64,000 nucleotides of DNA from Tolypeutes matacus (GCA_026826555.1 JAKSZT010054003.1:782229-846228), one strand, 5' to 3'; counted from the first letter of the stretch, positions 34,172 to 46,545 are shown. Translations and numbers: made by a program. The notes: generated by a model not told the origin, from the sequence alone.

Positions 34172-35756
34172 GAACATCTAAGTGCCTATCACCCCACTCA
34201 GTGGGGTTCCTGAGAGCTCTGGAGACACCCTGGTCGTATATAAGGGGGGATAGCCCCAGAGACTGATGCCTTATCAGTGGGTTCTATTTTGGAATCTGTG
34301 CTCCTGAGAGTGACAGAATTAGACTCAAATAAGTCCTCCCTGCACATGGTTCACCAGTCCCTTCTATTCAAACCTACATGTGATTCTGGAGTTCCTTAGG
34401 TATACTTCCAGAGACTGGAGCCTCCCGCCTACCTATGTGCCAGGTGTGCATGAAATCTAGGTGGAGCTGTAACTCCTACCCTACAGGTCAATGGACTCAT
34501 CCAAGTCACCTGGTGAGGAGACAACGATGGGAAATGGCCATCCCAGGGAATGGAGAGGGCCTGCATCTGCAGGCAGGATCATCCCACCCACCATATCCAT
34601 GGGATATAAGCCCTCTATCACTTGGAGTTGGAGTGGACATCACCATCCCAGTCGCCTCTGGATTGGGGGAAGAACTATGGACTAGACTGGACTTGATGGT
34701 ATTCTCTTGCTCACATATGGTGATTCTTGCAATGCAAGTAATTATAACAATGAGGTGGAGCCAGTGGCCACTTGACAGTTTTTGGNNNNNNNNNNNNNNN
34801 NNNNNNNNNNNNNNNNNNNNNNNNNNNNNNNNNNNNNNNNNNNNNNNNNNNNNNNNNNNNNNNNNNNNNNNNNNNNNNNNNNNNNNNNNNNNNNNNNNNN
34901 NNNNNNNNNNNNNNNNNNNNNNNNNNNNNNNNNNNNNNNNNNNNNNNNNNNNNNNNNNNNNNNNNNNNNNNNNNNNNNNNNNNNNNNNNNNNNNNNNNNN
35001 NNNNNNNNNNNNNNNNNNNNNNNNNNNNNNNNNNNNNNNNNNNNNNNNNNNNNNNNNNNNNNNNNNNNNNNNNNNNNNNNNNNNNNNNNNNNNNNNNNNN
35101 NNNNNNNNNNNNNNNNNNNNNNNNNNNNNNNNNNNNNNNNNNNNNNNNNNNNNNNNNNNNNNNNNNNNNNNNNNNNNNNNNNNNNNNNNNNNNNNNNNNN
35201 NNNNNNNNNNNNNNNNNNNNNNNNNNNNNNNNNNNNNNNNNNNNNNNNNNNNNNNNNNNNNNNNNNNNNNNNNNNNNNNNNNNNNNNNNNNNNNNNNNNN
35301 NNNNNNNNNNNNNNNNNNNNNNNNNNNNNNNNNNNNNNTGGGAGAGAGTGTGGTCTACAGTGTGAACTGTGGTCTATGGTTGGTGTCAAGGCTCCAGGAT
35401 GTGTAAGTTCATTGAGGTTGGTGGGCCACACTGTGGGAGATGTTTGTGTGGGATGTGGTGGGAGGTGTGGGAGGTGGGCAACATGGGAATCCCAGTGGGT
35501 TCTGTGTAATATTTTAGGTAATCTAAGCACCTCTTAAAATATATGTGTATATATATATATAAATAACATTTTTGTAAGCAAATACACATATATGCATATA
35601 TATTTATATATCATTTTACAAATGTTTGTATGTATTGTGAGAATTTTGATTTTTACCCATAATAATAATAATAAAAAAAGAATTTCTATATTCTTTACAT
35701 AGTCTTCTCATTAAATACACCTGAATAAACTTCATGTTTACATTGAAAAAAAAAAA
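34172..35756 (+). mobile_element. 5'-truncated L1 3'-UTR insertion with poly-A, TSD and extra tail
   Basis: Holds only the distal L1 3' UTR module. It is flanked by aagaaggacaggata at 34157-34171 and 35757-35771. The module ends at a first A-rich tract (ataataataataaaaaaa, 35661-35679), followed by 65 bp of unrelated sequence with an AATAAA at 35724-35729 and a 13-base poly-A. This is the layout of an L1 3' transduction. It lies in the retroviral gag region. A gap of 553 N (34786-35338) falls within it. Confidence 0.88.
34786..35338. other. Assembly gap (553 N)
   Basis: No sequence. The flanks align with L1 3' UTR copies in which the corresponding interval is about 120-130 bp (for example 21739-21858). 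Predicted reading frames that run through the N tract have no meaning. Confidence 1.
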
Positions 35757-35771
35757 AAGAAGGACAGGATA

Positions 35772-36715
35772 CTGGGGTTTGGTGGGCTGCAATGAATTTC
35801 AGTGTTTCAGACTGAGTTTGGTAGGAAAAGGGGGAACAGAGGAGGGAGTACATGGGTGAAGAGGTGGCATTTGTGTGGGTATGGCAAAAGAAGGGTTGTG
35901 AGGGGTTGTGAAACTATTTCATTGACCACCACTATTGAGATTGAGGAGTGAGTTAAGGGTTCAGAGAATTCAGGGAAGGCAGAGTTAAGTGGTTTCTGTA
36001 TTAATAACAAATGAGAGATTAGAGAGGGAGAAGGGGAAATGAATGTGTGCAAGGCTTTCTGCATCAGCCACTTTTGGAGTGAGAGGCAGGACATGGGGAA
36101 GGGCGATTGAGAGCAGGGAGTTGGGCTTGAGAGTGACAGGTAAGTGGAGAGAAGGGAAGGGATTCAGGGGGAGGTGTAGGGGAGTGGGAAGAGGATGGAG
36201 TAGGTTTGGTGGGTGCTGATAGGGTGTATGGTGGTGGGGGGCATTATCAGAGGGGTTCAGGTTGGAAGCTGCAGAGAAGGAAGATTTGATAGGCAGAGGG
36301 AGTGACAGACAGAGAAGAAAAACCTGAACTTAGGGGATCTCAGACCACTTGCCATTGTGTTGGAGGGGAAAGAGTGAGTTCAAAGACCTCTTTGGAAAAG
36401 GGTGTATGAGAGAAGAGATACAAGTGTCCTCAAATCTCTTATTCTCAAACTAGTTAGGCAGGTAACTAGACACAGAGCCAGGCATCCCTGAAGATGGGAG
36501 GTCAGGTGATGGTGACTGTTCCCTGAGGCCAGAGAGGATCATTGATCTAGTGCTAGGATTTTTGGAGAAAAGGAGGCAAATTACTAAAAAAGACACAGGA
36601 TCCTCTGGAGAGGTCCCAAAACTCACCCGAAGTCGACTCGGCATTGGGTGTTTGTTGGTGAAACTGCAATGGCAGGGTCAAGGATCACTATGGAATTGAT
36701 CTACCTCAATGAGGC
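35772..36715 (-). pseudogene. Retroviral leader and gag-position remnant
   Basis: Minus strand, downstream of the primer site. GC-balanced and rich in proline and serine codons, with frames at 36644-36450 and 36094-35807 (64 and 95 codons). These would sit at the leader and start of gag. No matrix, capsid or zinc-knuckle motif is visible. A gggtgag splice-donor-like site is at about 36615-36625. Confidence 0.45.
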
Positions 36716-36735
36716 CTCCCAGGTTTTCTGCACCA
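36716..36735 (-). other. Primer-binding site, tRNA-Phe-like
   Basis: Reading on the minus strand two bases after the CA end of the LTR gives ttggtgcagaaaacctggga. This resembles the complement of the 3' end of tRNA-Phe, with two substitutions and one extra A. The position and the match together fix the direction of the provirus. Confidence 0.65.
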
Positions 36736-36738
36736 AAC

Positions 36739-37251
36739 TGTTAGATCCCAGTTCAATGGGGCTCAGAGGCAGATCAAAGTTAGGAGAAAGTTTATTGGAT
36801 CGCCGGAGTGGCAGGGGTCTAAAGAGAGATTTTAGCCTACCCTAATGGTCGGGGTCTAAAGAGACTTCAGCCCATCTGACTGTTTTGGGCTGACCCTTGA
36901 ATAGCATGAGTGTGGGGTGTTAGCGAGGACAAAGGGAAAGTACTGATTTTTACTCTGTTGGCAGGGCATCTTGGGGAGGATGAGGCAAAGTGTTGGAATT
37001 TTCAATAGGTTGTTTGACAATCTTGTGATAGGATTTGAGGTAAGGCATACTCTATTATTTCAGGGGCAGAGAGTGAAGATTTTGGCCATTTGTCATTGGG
37101 GCATGGGAGACTTGGTGAAGCCAATTTGGGTTTATGAATGGGTCATTTTGATGGATTTGGCTAACATTTGGCCATTTTTCATAGGGACGGGGGAGACTGG
37201 CTGGGCCGGATGGGGGTCATGAGAGGGTTATTTTGGCAAATGGAGCAAACA
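36739..37251 (-). repeat. 5' LTR of the endogenous retrovirus
   Basis: 513 bp with TG...CA ends on the minus strand (tgtttgctcc at 37251; ...ctaaca at 36739). A polyadenylation signal aataaa lies at 36796-36791, about 55 bp before the LTR end, as in retroviral R/U5. Its partner is 29369-29752. The flank on the right is unit U2. Confidence 0.75.
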
Positions 37252-38538
37252 GGTTTCACTTTTTCAAAGTGCCCATCATGGTGACCAGATTCTCGAATGA
37301 ATGCTAAGCTTCATTTCCAGAGGAAATCAAAGGGAAACACAGGCAACCCTGGCCCTCCACCCAACACTCTAGAATCCACCTGTTTTCTGAGTACCCACCA
37401 CCACCACCCAGGAACCTGAACTGGTTTAAGCTGGCTAGACAGAGAAGCCCAAGGGAGGAAGTCTGTGACCCATCAGCCCCCAGGATCCATCCAAGACATT
37501 GTCCAAGACCACCCCAGTCCAAATGGGAGGAGGGGTGAGCTATACCACTTGGGGACAGTTTTGCTTGATTGATGGGTGCATGCTAACAGCTTCTTTTATA
37601 TGGGTCCATAAGTTGTACCCTCTGGGGCACACCCATTTTGGGTGGGGCTCAGGTATGGCTGGGTTTTGTCTTACACTTGGGCAGGAATCGGGTATGCCAA
37701 TTTTGGGGGATGTGTAGAGCCCTGGACACACATTTTTGGTGATTACCATGGGGTGGTACAGGGAGGGCAAGGGAGCTCCCCAGGAGTTCCTCATGGGTAG
37801 CACCCACATCTGACCAGGAATGATATGGGTCCCTCTCCATCTTAAGGAATAATCCCATCATAGAGTCTGGTGGCAGTTGTACATTGTGCTACTGTGAAAA
37901 TCTCCCTTACCTATATACACAGCTTCTGGAGATATTGCCATATAATCTTGCAGAGCACCGGCGGCATGAGCAATTTTCCAGTCACACCAACTGACAATAA
38001 GTGCTTCCATGTCTACTGCCAGATCCTCTCCAACCCTAGTCTTTTTCTTTTAATCCAAAATTTGGGGGAAATTTATGGAACAGGTACATTCATTAAAATA
38101 CACACACATTTACAATGTACAGATCACAGATACAGATACTCCATAGAAGTTCCAACACTTACTGTTTTAGAATATCCCTTGCCCCTGATAACACTTATAT
38201 TCAGGTCCTGTGAATTACAGCTTAGAAAGAGAGGTGTGGGGGCATTACCACAATACTCAGAAAACAGAATATCACATTTTTCCATTATAAATTTATAGTA
38301 ATCTCACAAAAGCTATAAATGTTCAGTTTAGATAAACAATCAATTAGGCATCTAATTTTCAGATGAATAGCAAAATGGGCTAGTTTTTAAAATTTGAATT
38401 CTTCAGCTATCTCAAATCTACACATAATTTTTTAAAGGGGAAAATAAATGGTTCTATATTAATAATAGGAGACTATAATAAAACTTCAAATAATGGCTAG
38501 AATATCCTGACAAAGGACCAATGAGGGGATGGAGGATT
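37252..38538. repeat. Paralogous low-copy unit U2, left part
   Basis: Shares blocks with U1 and U3: cccatcatggtgaccagatt (37268), gggaaacacaggcaaccctgg, gtctgtgaccca (37460), tgcccaggag / ccccaggagttcct (37780), acatctgaccagg-atga-atgggtccctctc (37806) and a lower block at 38040-38430. The last maps to 53890-54275 in U3. It is cut at 38420-38432, the L1-D target, and continues at 47910. Bases 38433-38538 have no counterpart in U3. Confidence 0.75.
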
Positions 38539-38551
38539 ACACATAATTTTT

Positions 38552-41500
38552 TATTTTTTTTATTTTACTTTATTTTTAACTTTATTTTTTAAAGAAGTTT
38601 AAGATTATATAAAAGTTACATAGAAAACAGGAAATTCCCAGATACGCCACTCCCTCATTCTCCCACACTTTACCACATTAGCAACATCCTTCATTAGTGT
38701 GGTACATTTGTTACAATTGATGAACACATGTTGAAGCATTGTTACTAACTGTGTCTAGAGTTTACATTATAGTTTACACATTGAACCGCACAATATTATA
38801 GGTTTTTTATTTTATTTTAAAAGATGCTCAGATTGCATAAATGTTACACAAAAATTACAGGGATTCCCATGTTCTCCATCTCCCACACCTCCCATAACAT
38901 CCCACATAAACATCTTTCATTAGTGTGGCACATCACCTGCAATGGATATACACATCCTGGGGCTTTGCCACTAAGCATGGACCATAGTTCACATTGTAGA
39001 CCACACTCTCTCCCACACAGTTCTGCATGGTATATGCTGATGTAAAATGGCCTATATCTGCCATTGTAATGTCACTCAGGATAATTCCCAAGTCCTGAGA
39101 AAGCACCTGTATTACAACTGCTTTTCCCTTCCCTGCCCCAAAGCATCTAATGGCCACTGGCTCCACTTCACTGTTGTAATTTCTTCCATTGCTTGAATCA
39201 CAATATGTCTACAACAGAATACCATTATGTCCACTCTAGTCCATAGCTCTTCCCCCAATCATGAGGAGTTTGGGATGGTGATGTCCACTCCACCTCCAAG
39301 TGAGAAGGGTCTTATATCCCATGGATATGGTGGATGGGATTATCCTGCATGCAGGTGCAGGCTCTCTCCATTCCCTGTGATGGCCATTGTCCATCATCAT
39401 CTCCTCACCAGGTGACTTGGGTGAGTCCATTGAGCTGTAGAGTAGGAGTTGCAGCTCCACTGAGTTCCAGGCACAGCTGGCACATGGTCAGGCCAGAGGC
39501 TTCAGTCTCTGGAAGTACACCTACAAACTCCAGCATCACATATAGGTTTGAATAGTAGGGACTGATGGACCATGTGCAGGGAGGACTTATTTGAGTCCAA
39601 CTCTGTCACTCTCAGGAGCACAGATTCCAAAGTATACCCCACTGATAAGGCATCAATCTCTGGAAATATCCCCCTTTATATAGGACCCAGGTGTCTCCAG
39701 TGCCCTCAGGAGCCCCTCTGTGTGGGGTGATATTCACTTTGGTGTTCTATGAGATCCTACTGAGGTGTGCATAAGTGTTACCTCTGGGATGACCTGCCAA
39801 CTCTCTTTGTAGACTCTTAACCACATGAACTCATTTGTCTTTACCTTTTCCCCCTTTTATTCAAGATATTTTCCAGTCATATTGCCAGTTGGCTCCTGGT
39901 ATTAATACATAGTTGTCAGCGAGGCTCATCCCCGGGAGTAATGTCCCTTGCTGGGGGGAACGTAATGCATTCATTTGTTGAGTTTGGCTTAGAGAAAAGC
40001 CACATATGAGCAACAAGGGGGCTTTCAGGTGGCAACCCTTAGGCACCCCATAACAGTAGGCTAAGTTTCAATTACAAGAGCAAAGACTCATAAGGTTAGT
40101 CATCAATAAAAAGAACCCATCAGTGGACCATCTTCCTTTGCCAGACACTGCCCCTGCTCTCGGGGGACTGTTTCTGCTCCCTTGGAGAATGTGGCAGAGC
40201 TCTCCAGGCTGGGAATTCAGTATTTCCTCATTTATTGAGTGATTGTCTATCCACGGTGACCATGCACCATCCCTTGATCATTTGAACAATTTTATTTACC
40301 TTTGATGTATATTAAGGTGAACTTCCTCCAATGCACCCCCCATCCCAGACACCCCCACCAATAATCCTCTGCTGCCCTCATTGTAACCCTTCTGTGATCT
40401 AAACCTTCCCTGAAGATGAAGCCCATATAATACCCAAATACAATAAAAAGGAAAATGAAATAATAATGATAAGTTTAAATGCAAGAGATAAAATACATGG
40501 AAACTCAGAAAAAAATAAACCTAAAAATAAAATAAAGTTAAATGACTGGGACATTCAAAAAATGGGAAAAAACAAAAAAAATTTTTTTAATTAAAATATT
40601 CATTATTGTTATTTCTTCCTTTTAAAACTGCATTATTGAGTGTCCAGTGTACCATGGCACCTTCCCCCTCTCACTCCCCAGTGTCTCCCAAATTTTCATT
40701 TAATTTTCAAAGAAGTTTTAGGTCACAGTAAAGTCACACACAGAATACTAGTGACTCTCATAAACCCAATCTCCTTCCACTTTCCTCACCCCGTATTAAA
40801 ACTTTTTTGGGCAGATGGTAGCATGTTATAACTGTTATACAGATAGTGAAATATAGCTACTAAACATTGTCAATGGCTTACAGTATAGTTACAATTTAGA
40901 TGGTATAGTTTAATAATTTTTGATGATAATTACCATGCCCTGTGTCCATTACTGTAAGGTGATGAAAAACATTTCCCATGACCACTAAATACCACCTATT
41001 TGATCTTTTCTGTTCCTTGCTTCCAATCACCCTGGGGCACATGACAATCCCCTGCCTTGACTCATTGCATGACAAGATTCATTGTTACATGCAACAAGAG
41101 GTCTTGACATGCTGATTATCCTCCCCTATTAGGATCCATCCTTGCTCCTAAGAGACACCCACCTGTCTCTTTCTGGGTGAATTGGTCCTCTCAAAGATGG
41201 GGTCCACCTCCCTCCAACACACCGTGTGGGTCCCCACTCCTTGATACAACACATTATGACAGGATGAACACTCACACACTCCCCAGAAGCCTACTCCAGT
41301 TGCACCCCATCCTGAATCCCCCCCAACCTTCACCCTAAACCAGTGGCACTACCTTGTCATATTGCAATAAGAACATTACCAATCCTGCACTTTCAACATC
41401 ATACCCACAAATCCCATGTTCACCTAGTCCCCCTCCCATCTATCCCCCCAGTATCCTGGGTATTCTAACCTGCCCCTCCTAATCTACCTGCCTGTCAACC

Positions 41501-41684
41501 TGCACCACCAACCCAGTAATATCTCTACCCACCTGTCCTATCCTTCAACATGCAACTATACTCTATCACTTTACCATAGATTATGTCCATTTGGGTGATG
41601 GCTCAGAGCCTGCTCTTCTCTTTCTCTCCCTTGTTAACCTATTTTTCAGACTATGGTTCTCAGAGACTGCTCACTTTCCTCAGT
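38552..41684 (-). other. L1-D 3' UTR with duplicated terminal module
   Basis: About 3.1 kb. In addition to the family module (38816-40560) there is a diverged second copy of its last part at 38575-38815: both contain ttacat/ca-a-aaacag-gaattcccag, ctcccacac, and cattagtgtgg-acat. Both lie inside the TSDs. L1-A shows the same doubling (1058-1560). Confidence 0.75.
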
Positions 41685-44600
41685 TCAGATCAGTGAGGTC
41701 ATATACTGTTCATCCTTCAGTGCCTGGCTTGCTTCACTCAACATAAGGTCTTCAAAATTCATCCACATTATTCCATGTGTTAGCACTTTATTCCTTCTTA
41801 CAGTTGAGTAATATTCCATTGTATATATGTACCACATTTTGTTTATCCATTCAGCTGTTGATGAGCACTGGGGCTGAACCCAACTTTTGGAAATTGTGAA
41901 CAATGCTGCTATGAATATTGGTGTGCATATATCTGTTCATGTCTTTGCTTTCAAATCTTCTGGGTATATACCCAGCAGTGGAACCGCAGGATCATATGGA
42001 AGATGTATTGTTAGTTTTCTACAAACTGTCTTCCACAGTGGCTGGACCATTCCACAATTGCACCAGCAGTAGATGAGGGTTCCTGTTCCTCCACATCCTC
42101 TCAACACTTATACTCTGCTGTTTTTTTTTAATATCTGCCATTCTGATGGATATAAGATGGTATCTCATTGTAGTTTTGATTTGCAATTCCCTAATAGCTA
42201 GCGATATCGAGCATTTTTTGATGTGATTTTTAGCCATTTGTATTTCTTCTTTGGAAAAGTGTCTTTTCAGGTCATTTGCCCATTTTTTAAAATGGGTTCT
42301 GTGTCTTTTTATTTTTGAGTTGTAGGATTTCTTTATATGTGCAGGATATTATGCTCCTATCAGATATATGGTTGCCAAATATTTTCTCCCATTGGGTAGG
42401 CAGCATTTTTATTTTCTTAATAACATCCTTTGAGCTTCAGAAGTTTTTAATTTTCAGGAGATCCCATTCATCTATTTTTTTTCTTGCTGCTCGTGCTTTG
42501 GGTGTGAAGTTCATGAAACTGTTTCCTATTAAAATATCCTGTAGATACTTCCCTACATTATCTTCCAAGTCTTTATGGTTTTGGCTCTTATATTTAGATC
42601 TTTGATCCATCTTGAGTTGATTTTTGTATAAAGTGTGAGATGGTATTCCTCTCTCATTCTTTTGGATGTAGATATCCATTTCTCAAAGCACCGCTTGTTA
42701 AAGAGGCCATTCTCTCCCAACTGAGTGGGCTTGGTGTCCTTGTCAAATATCAGGTGACTGTATATGCAAGGATCTGTATCAGAACTCTCAATTTGGTTCT
42801 GTTGGTCAGTAGGTCTATCCTTGTGCCAATACCATGCAGTTTTGAACTCTGTAGAATTGTAGTATGTTTTAAAGTCAGGAAATGTGATACCTCCAACTTC
42901 TTTATCTTTTTCAATATATCTTTGGCAATTCGGGGCCTCTTACCTTTCCAAATATATTTTGTAGTTAGTTTTTCCAGTTCCTTAGAAAATACAATGTTGA
43001 TTTTCATTGGGATTGCATTAAATATGTAGATTAATTTGGGTAGGATAGACATCTTGATGATGTTTAGTCTTCCTATCAATGAACATGGAATATTCTTCCA
43101 CTTATTTAAGTCTTCTTTGACTTCCTTTAACAGTGTTGTGTAGTTTTCTATATATAAGTCCTTTATATCTTTAGTTAAATTTATTCCTGGGTATTTGATT
43201 CTTTTAGTTACTATTGTAAATGGTATTTTTTTCTTGATTTCCTCCTCAGATTGCTCGTTATGGTGTTCAGAAGTGCTACTGATTTTTGAGCTTTGATCTT
43301 ATAGCCTGCAACATTACTGAACTCCTTTATAAGTTCTAGAAGATTTGTTGTCGATTTCTCAGGGCTTTCTATGTATAGGATCATGTCATCTCCAAGTAAT
43401 GAAATTTTAACTTCTTCTTTTCCAATTTGGATGCATTTTATATCCTTTTCTTACCTCAGTGCTCAAGCAAGTACTTCTAAGACAATGTTAAATAGGAGTG
43501 GTGATAGTGGACATCCTTGTCTTCTACCCGATCTGAGAGGGAAGGCTTTTAGGATTTCACCACTGAAAATGATGTTAGCTTTGGGTTTTTCATATACACC
43601 CTTTATCATATTCAGAAAGTTTCATTCTATTCCTATCTTTTGCATAGTTTTTATTAGGAGAGAGTGCTGTGTTTTGTCGAATGCTTTTTTTGCATCTATA
43701 GAGATGATCATGTGATTTTTTTCTTTCAAACTGTTTATGTGGTGTATTACATTGATTTTCTTATATTGAACCATTCTTGCATACCCAGGATGAAACCCAG
43801 TTGGTCATGGTGTATAACCCTTTTGATATGTTGTTGAATGTGATTAGCAAGTATTTTGTTGAGGATTTTAGCATCTAGGTTCATTAGAGAAATTGGTCTG
43901 TAATTTTCCTTTCTTGTGGTATCTTTGTTTGGTTTTGGTATAAGGGTAATGTTGGCATGGTAGAATGAGTTAGGCAATATTCCTTCTACTTCTATTTTTT
44001 GGAAAAACTTATGCAGAATTGGTGTTAGCTCTTTCCAGAATGTTTGGTAGTATTCAGGTGTGAAGCCATCTGTCCTTGGCTCTTTTTAGTTGGGAGGTTT
44101 TTGATGACTGAGTCTAACTCTTTACTTGTAATTGAACTGTTGAGTTCATCAATTTCTTCTTTCAGCAATGTAGGCTGTTTGTGAGTTTCTAGAAACTTGT
44201 CCATTTCTTCTAGATTATCATTCCTGTTGGCATATAAATTTTCAAAGTATCCTCTTATGATACTCTTTATTTCTGTGGGGTCAGTAGTGATATCACCTTG
44301 CTCATTCCTTATTTTATGTATTTGCATCTGTTCTCTCTTTTTCTTTGTTAGTCTGGCTAAGGATTTTTCAATTTTGTTGATATTCTCAAAGAACCAGCTT
44401 TTGGTTTTGTTTCTTGTTTCCAGTGCTTTCTTATTCTCTATTTCATTTAGTTCTCTAACCTTTGTTATTTCCTGTTTTCTACTTCCTTTAGGTTTAGTTT
44501 GTTGTTGTTTTTCCAATTCCTCCAAGTGTGCAGTTAGGTCTTCAATTTTAGCTCTTTCTTCTTTTTTAATATATGTATTTATGGCTATGAACTTCCCCCT

Positions 44601-45476
44601 CAGGACAGCTTTCACTGCATCCCAATGGTTTTGATATGTTGTGTTGTCATTTTCATTAGTTTCAAGGTAATTACTGATTTCTTTTCAGATTTCCTTCTTG
44701 AACCACTGTTCGTCTAAGAGTGTGCTGTTTAACTTCCATATCTTTGTGCCTAACCTGTTTCTCTGGCCCTTAGTGATTTCCAATTTCATTCCATTGTGGT
44801 CAGAGAAATTGCTATGTGTAATCTCAATCTTTCTGAATCCATTGAGAGTTGTTTTTTGGCCCTGCATGTGGTCTTTCTTGGAGTATGATCCATGTGCACT
44901 CGAGAAGAATGTAAATCCTGCTGTATTTGGATATAGTGTTCTGTATGTGTCTATTAAGTACAGATCCTCTAATATATTGTTCAGGGCATTTGTTTCTTTT
45001 TTGATTCTCTGTCTAGATGTTCTGTCTAATTATGATAATGGTGTATTAAAGTCCCCCACTATAATTGTATAGACATTTACTTTTTCAGTTAATTTTTCCA
45101 GTTTGCCTCATGTATTTTGAGGCACCCTGATTAGGTGCATAAATGTTTATGATTGTTCTCTCTTCTTGAGAGTTTACCCCCTTTACTAATATAGAGTGTC
45201 CCTCTTTGTCTCTTACAATAGATTTGCATTTAAAGTCTATTTTGTCTGATATTAGAATAACTACTCCTGCCCTTTTTTGGCTATTGTTAGCTTGTACAGT
45301 TGTTTTCCATCCATTCATTTTCAGCCTCTTTGAATCCCTGGGTCTAAGGTGGGTTTCTTGTAGACAGCATATAGATGGATAATATTTCCTTATCCACCTG
45401 CCAATCTGTGTCTCTTGAGTGGTGAATTTAATCCATTAACATTCATTACTCACAATGAATTTCTTACTTCAGCCAT
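41685..45476 (-). pseudogene. L1-D ORF2 (endonuclease / reverse transcriptase) pseudogene
   Basis: Homologous start at about 45476 (atggctgaagtaag), end at 41685 ([11 protein letters not shown]). Recognisable parts: NGWKTTVQANNSQKRAGVVIL (endonuclease, 45318 on), [22 protein letters not shown] (44340), [21 protein letters not shown] (about 43900), and the C-terminus at 41903-41685. The catalytic motif reads LGDD (43396-43385), not FADD. Multiple frameshifts; dead. Confidence 0.92.
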
Positions 45477-45589
45477 ATTTTCATATTTCTTTCTCATATG
45501 TATGTCATATGTTGTTTGGTTTCTGTTTTTGTCTTTTTAGTTGTTTTTAAACTCTCCTCCAACTCTCTGTCCCTTATTTTTTCCTTTCA

Positions 45590-46545
45590 ACTTGTAGAAC
45601 TTCCTTTAATATTTCTTGAAGTGCAGGTTTCTTACTGACATACTCTCTTAATTTCTGTTTATCTGTGAATATTTTAAACTGTCTATCATTTTTGAATGAC
45701 AGTTTTGCTGGATAGAGAATTCATGGCAGGAAGTTTTTTTCTTTTAGTACTTTGACTATGTCATACCACTGTCTTCTGCCTCTCTGGTTTCAGCTGAGAA
45801 ATCAGCACTTAATCTTATTGTGTTTCCCTTGTATGTGATGATTCTCTTTTCTCTTGCTGCCTTGAGTATTTTCTCTTTCTTGAGCATTGGACAATTTGAC
45901 AAGTATATGTCTTGGAGTTGGCCTTTTGGGATTTATACTGTTTGTGGTGTGCTGTGCTTCCTGGATCTGCACATCCATCTCTCTCAATAGGGTTGGGAAG
46001 TTTTCATACATTATTTCCTTCAACACTCCTTCTGTTCCCTTTCCCTTTTCTTCTTCTTCTGGGATGCCCATAATGTGTATGTTTGTGCATTTTGTGTTGT
46101 CGGTTAAATCCCTGAGTCCCTGCTAGATTTTTTCTATCTTTTTGTCTATGCGTTCTACTATCTATTTGATTTCAGATGTATTGTCTTCCACATCACTAAT
46201 TCTTTCTTCTGCCTGTTCAAATCTGCTTTATGTGAATCCAGCATCTTTTTTATTCCTTGGATTGTTCCATTGATCATCATCATATCCGTTATCTTCTTAT
46301 GTATGTTCACAATTTCTTCAGTATGTTTTCCCCGTGTTTTCTTTTTTTTTTTTTATTTCTTCCTCTCTTTTTTTTTCCCCCATGTGTCCTCTTAATATCC
46401 TTAATCTCTTCCTTCACTTCATTAAATTTGTCCATGATATTTGTTTGGAAAGCTTTGATTAGTTGTTCAATTTTCTGTATCTCGTCCTGGTTTTTAGTTT
46501 GGTCATTGGACTTATCCATGTCTTCCTGTTTCTCAGTGTGTTTTA
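45590..46545 (-). pseudogene. L1-D ORF1, start deleted
   Basis: The N-terminal coiled-coil part is open at 46519-46307 (MDKSNDQTKNQDEIQKIEQL) and the C-terminal part at 46071-45802 (GIPEEEEKGKGTEGVLKEIM, RPTPRHILVKLSNAQ), with a shift near 45880. The natural ATG is missing: the sequence jumps from the ORF1 codons for ...TEKQE to 5' UTR text (gtacccttaagttgtgggg), a deletion of about 0.5 kb relative to L1-C. Confidence 0.87.

Larger units (their letters stand above)
29369..37251 (-). mobile_element. Decayed endogenous retrovirus (provirus), minus strand
   Basis: Two related LTRs in the same orientation (5' LTR 36739-37251, 3' LTR 29369-29752) bracket about 7 kb with a primer-binding site next to the 5' LTR and a reverse-transcriptase remnant at about 31570-31750. 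The internal region is heavily decayed and AT-rich, with no long frame. It carries two L1-tail insertions (30821-30907 and 34172-35756). The distance from RT to the 3' LTR is only about 1.8 kb, too short for a full integrase and envelope, so part of the 3' half is lost. It is not functional. Confidence 0.75.

Noticed and set aside
34435..35537. Long open frames (up to 323 codons) across 34435-35537
   Set aside because: They owe their length to the N gap. Only about 130 codons are real, and these lie in an L1 3' UTR.
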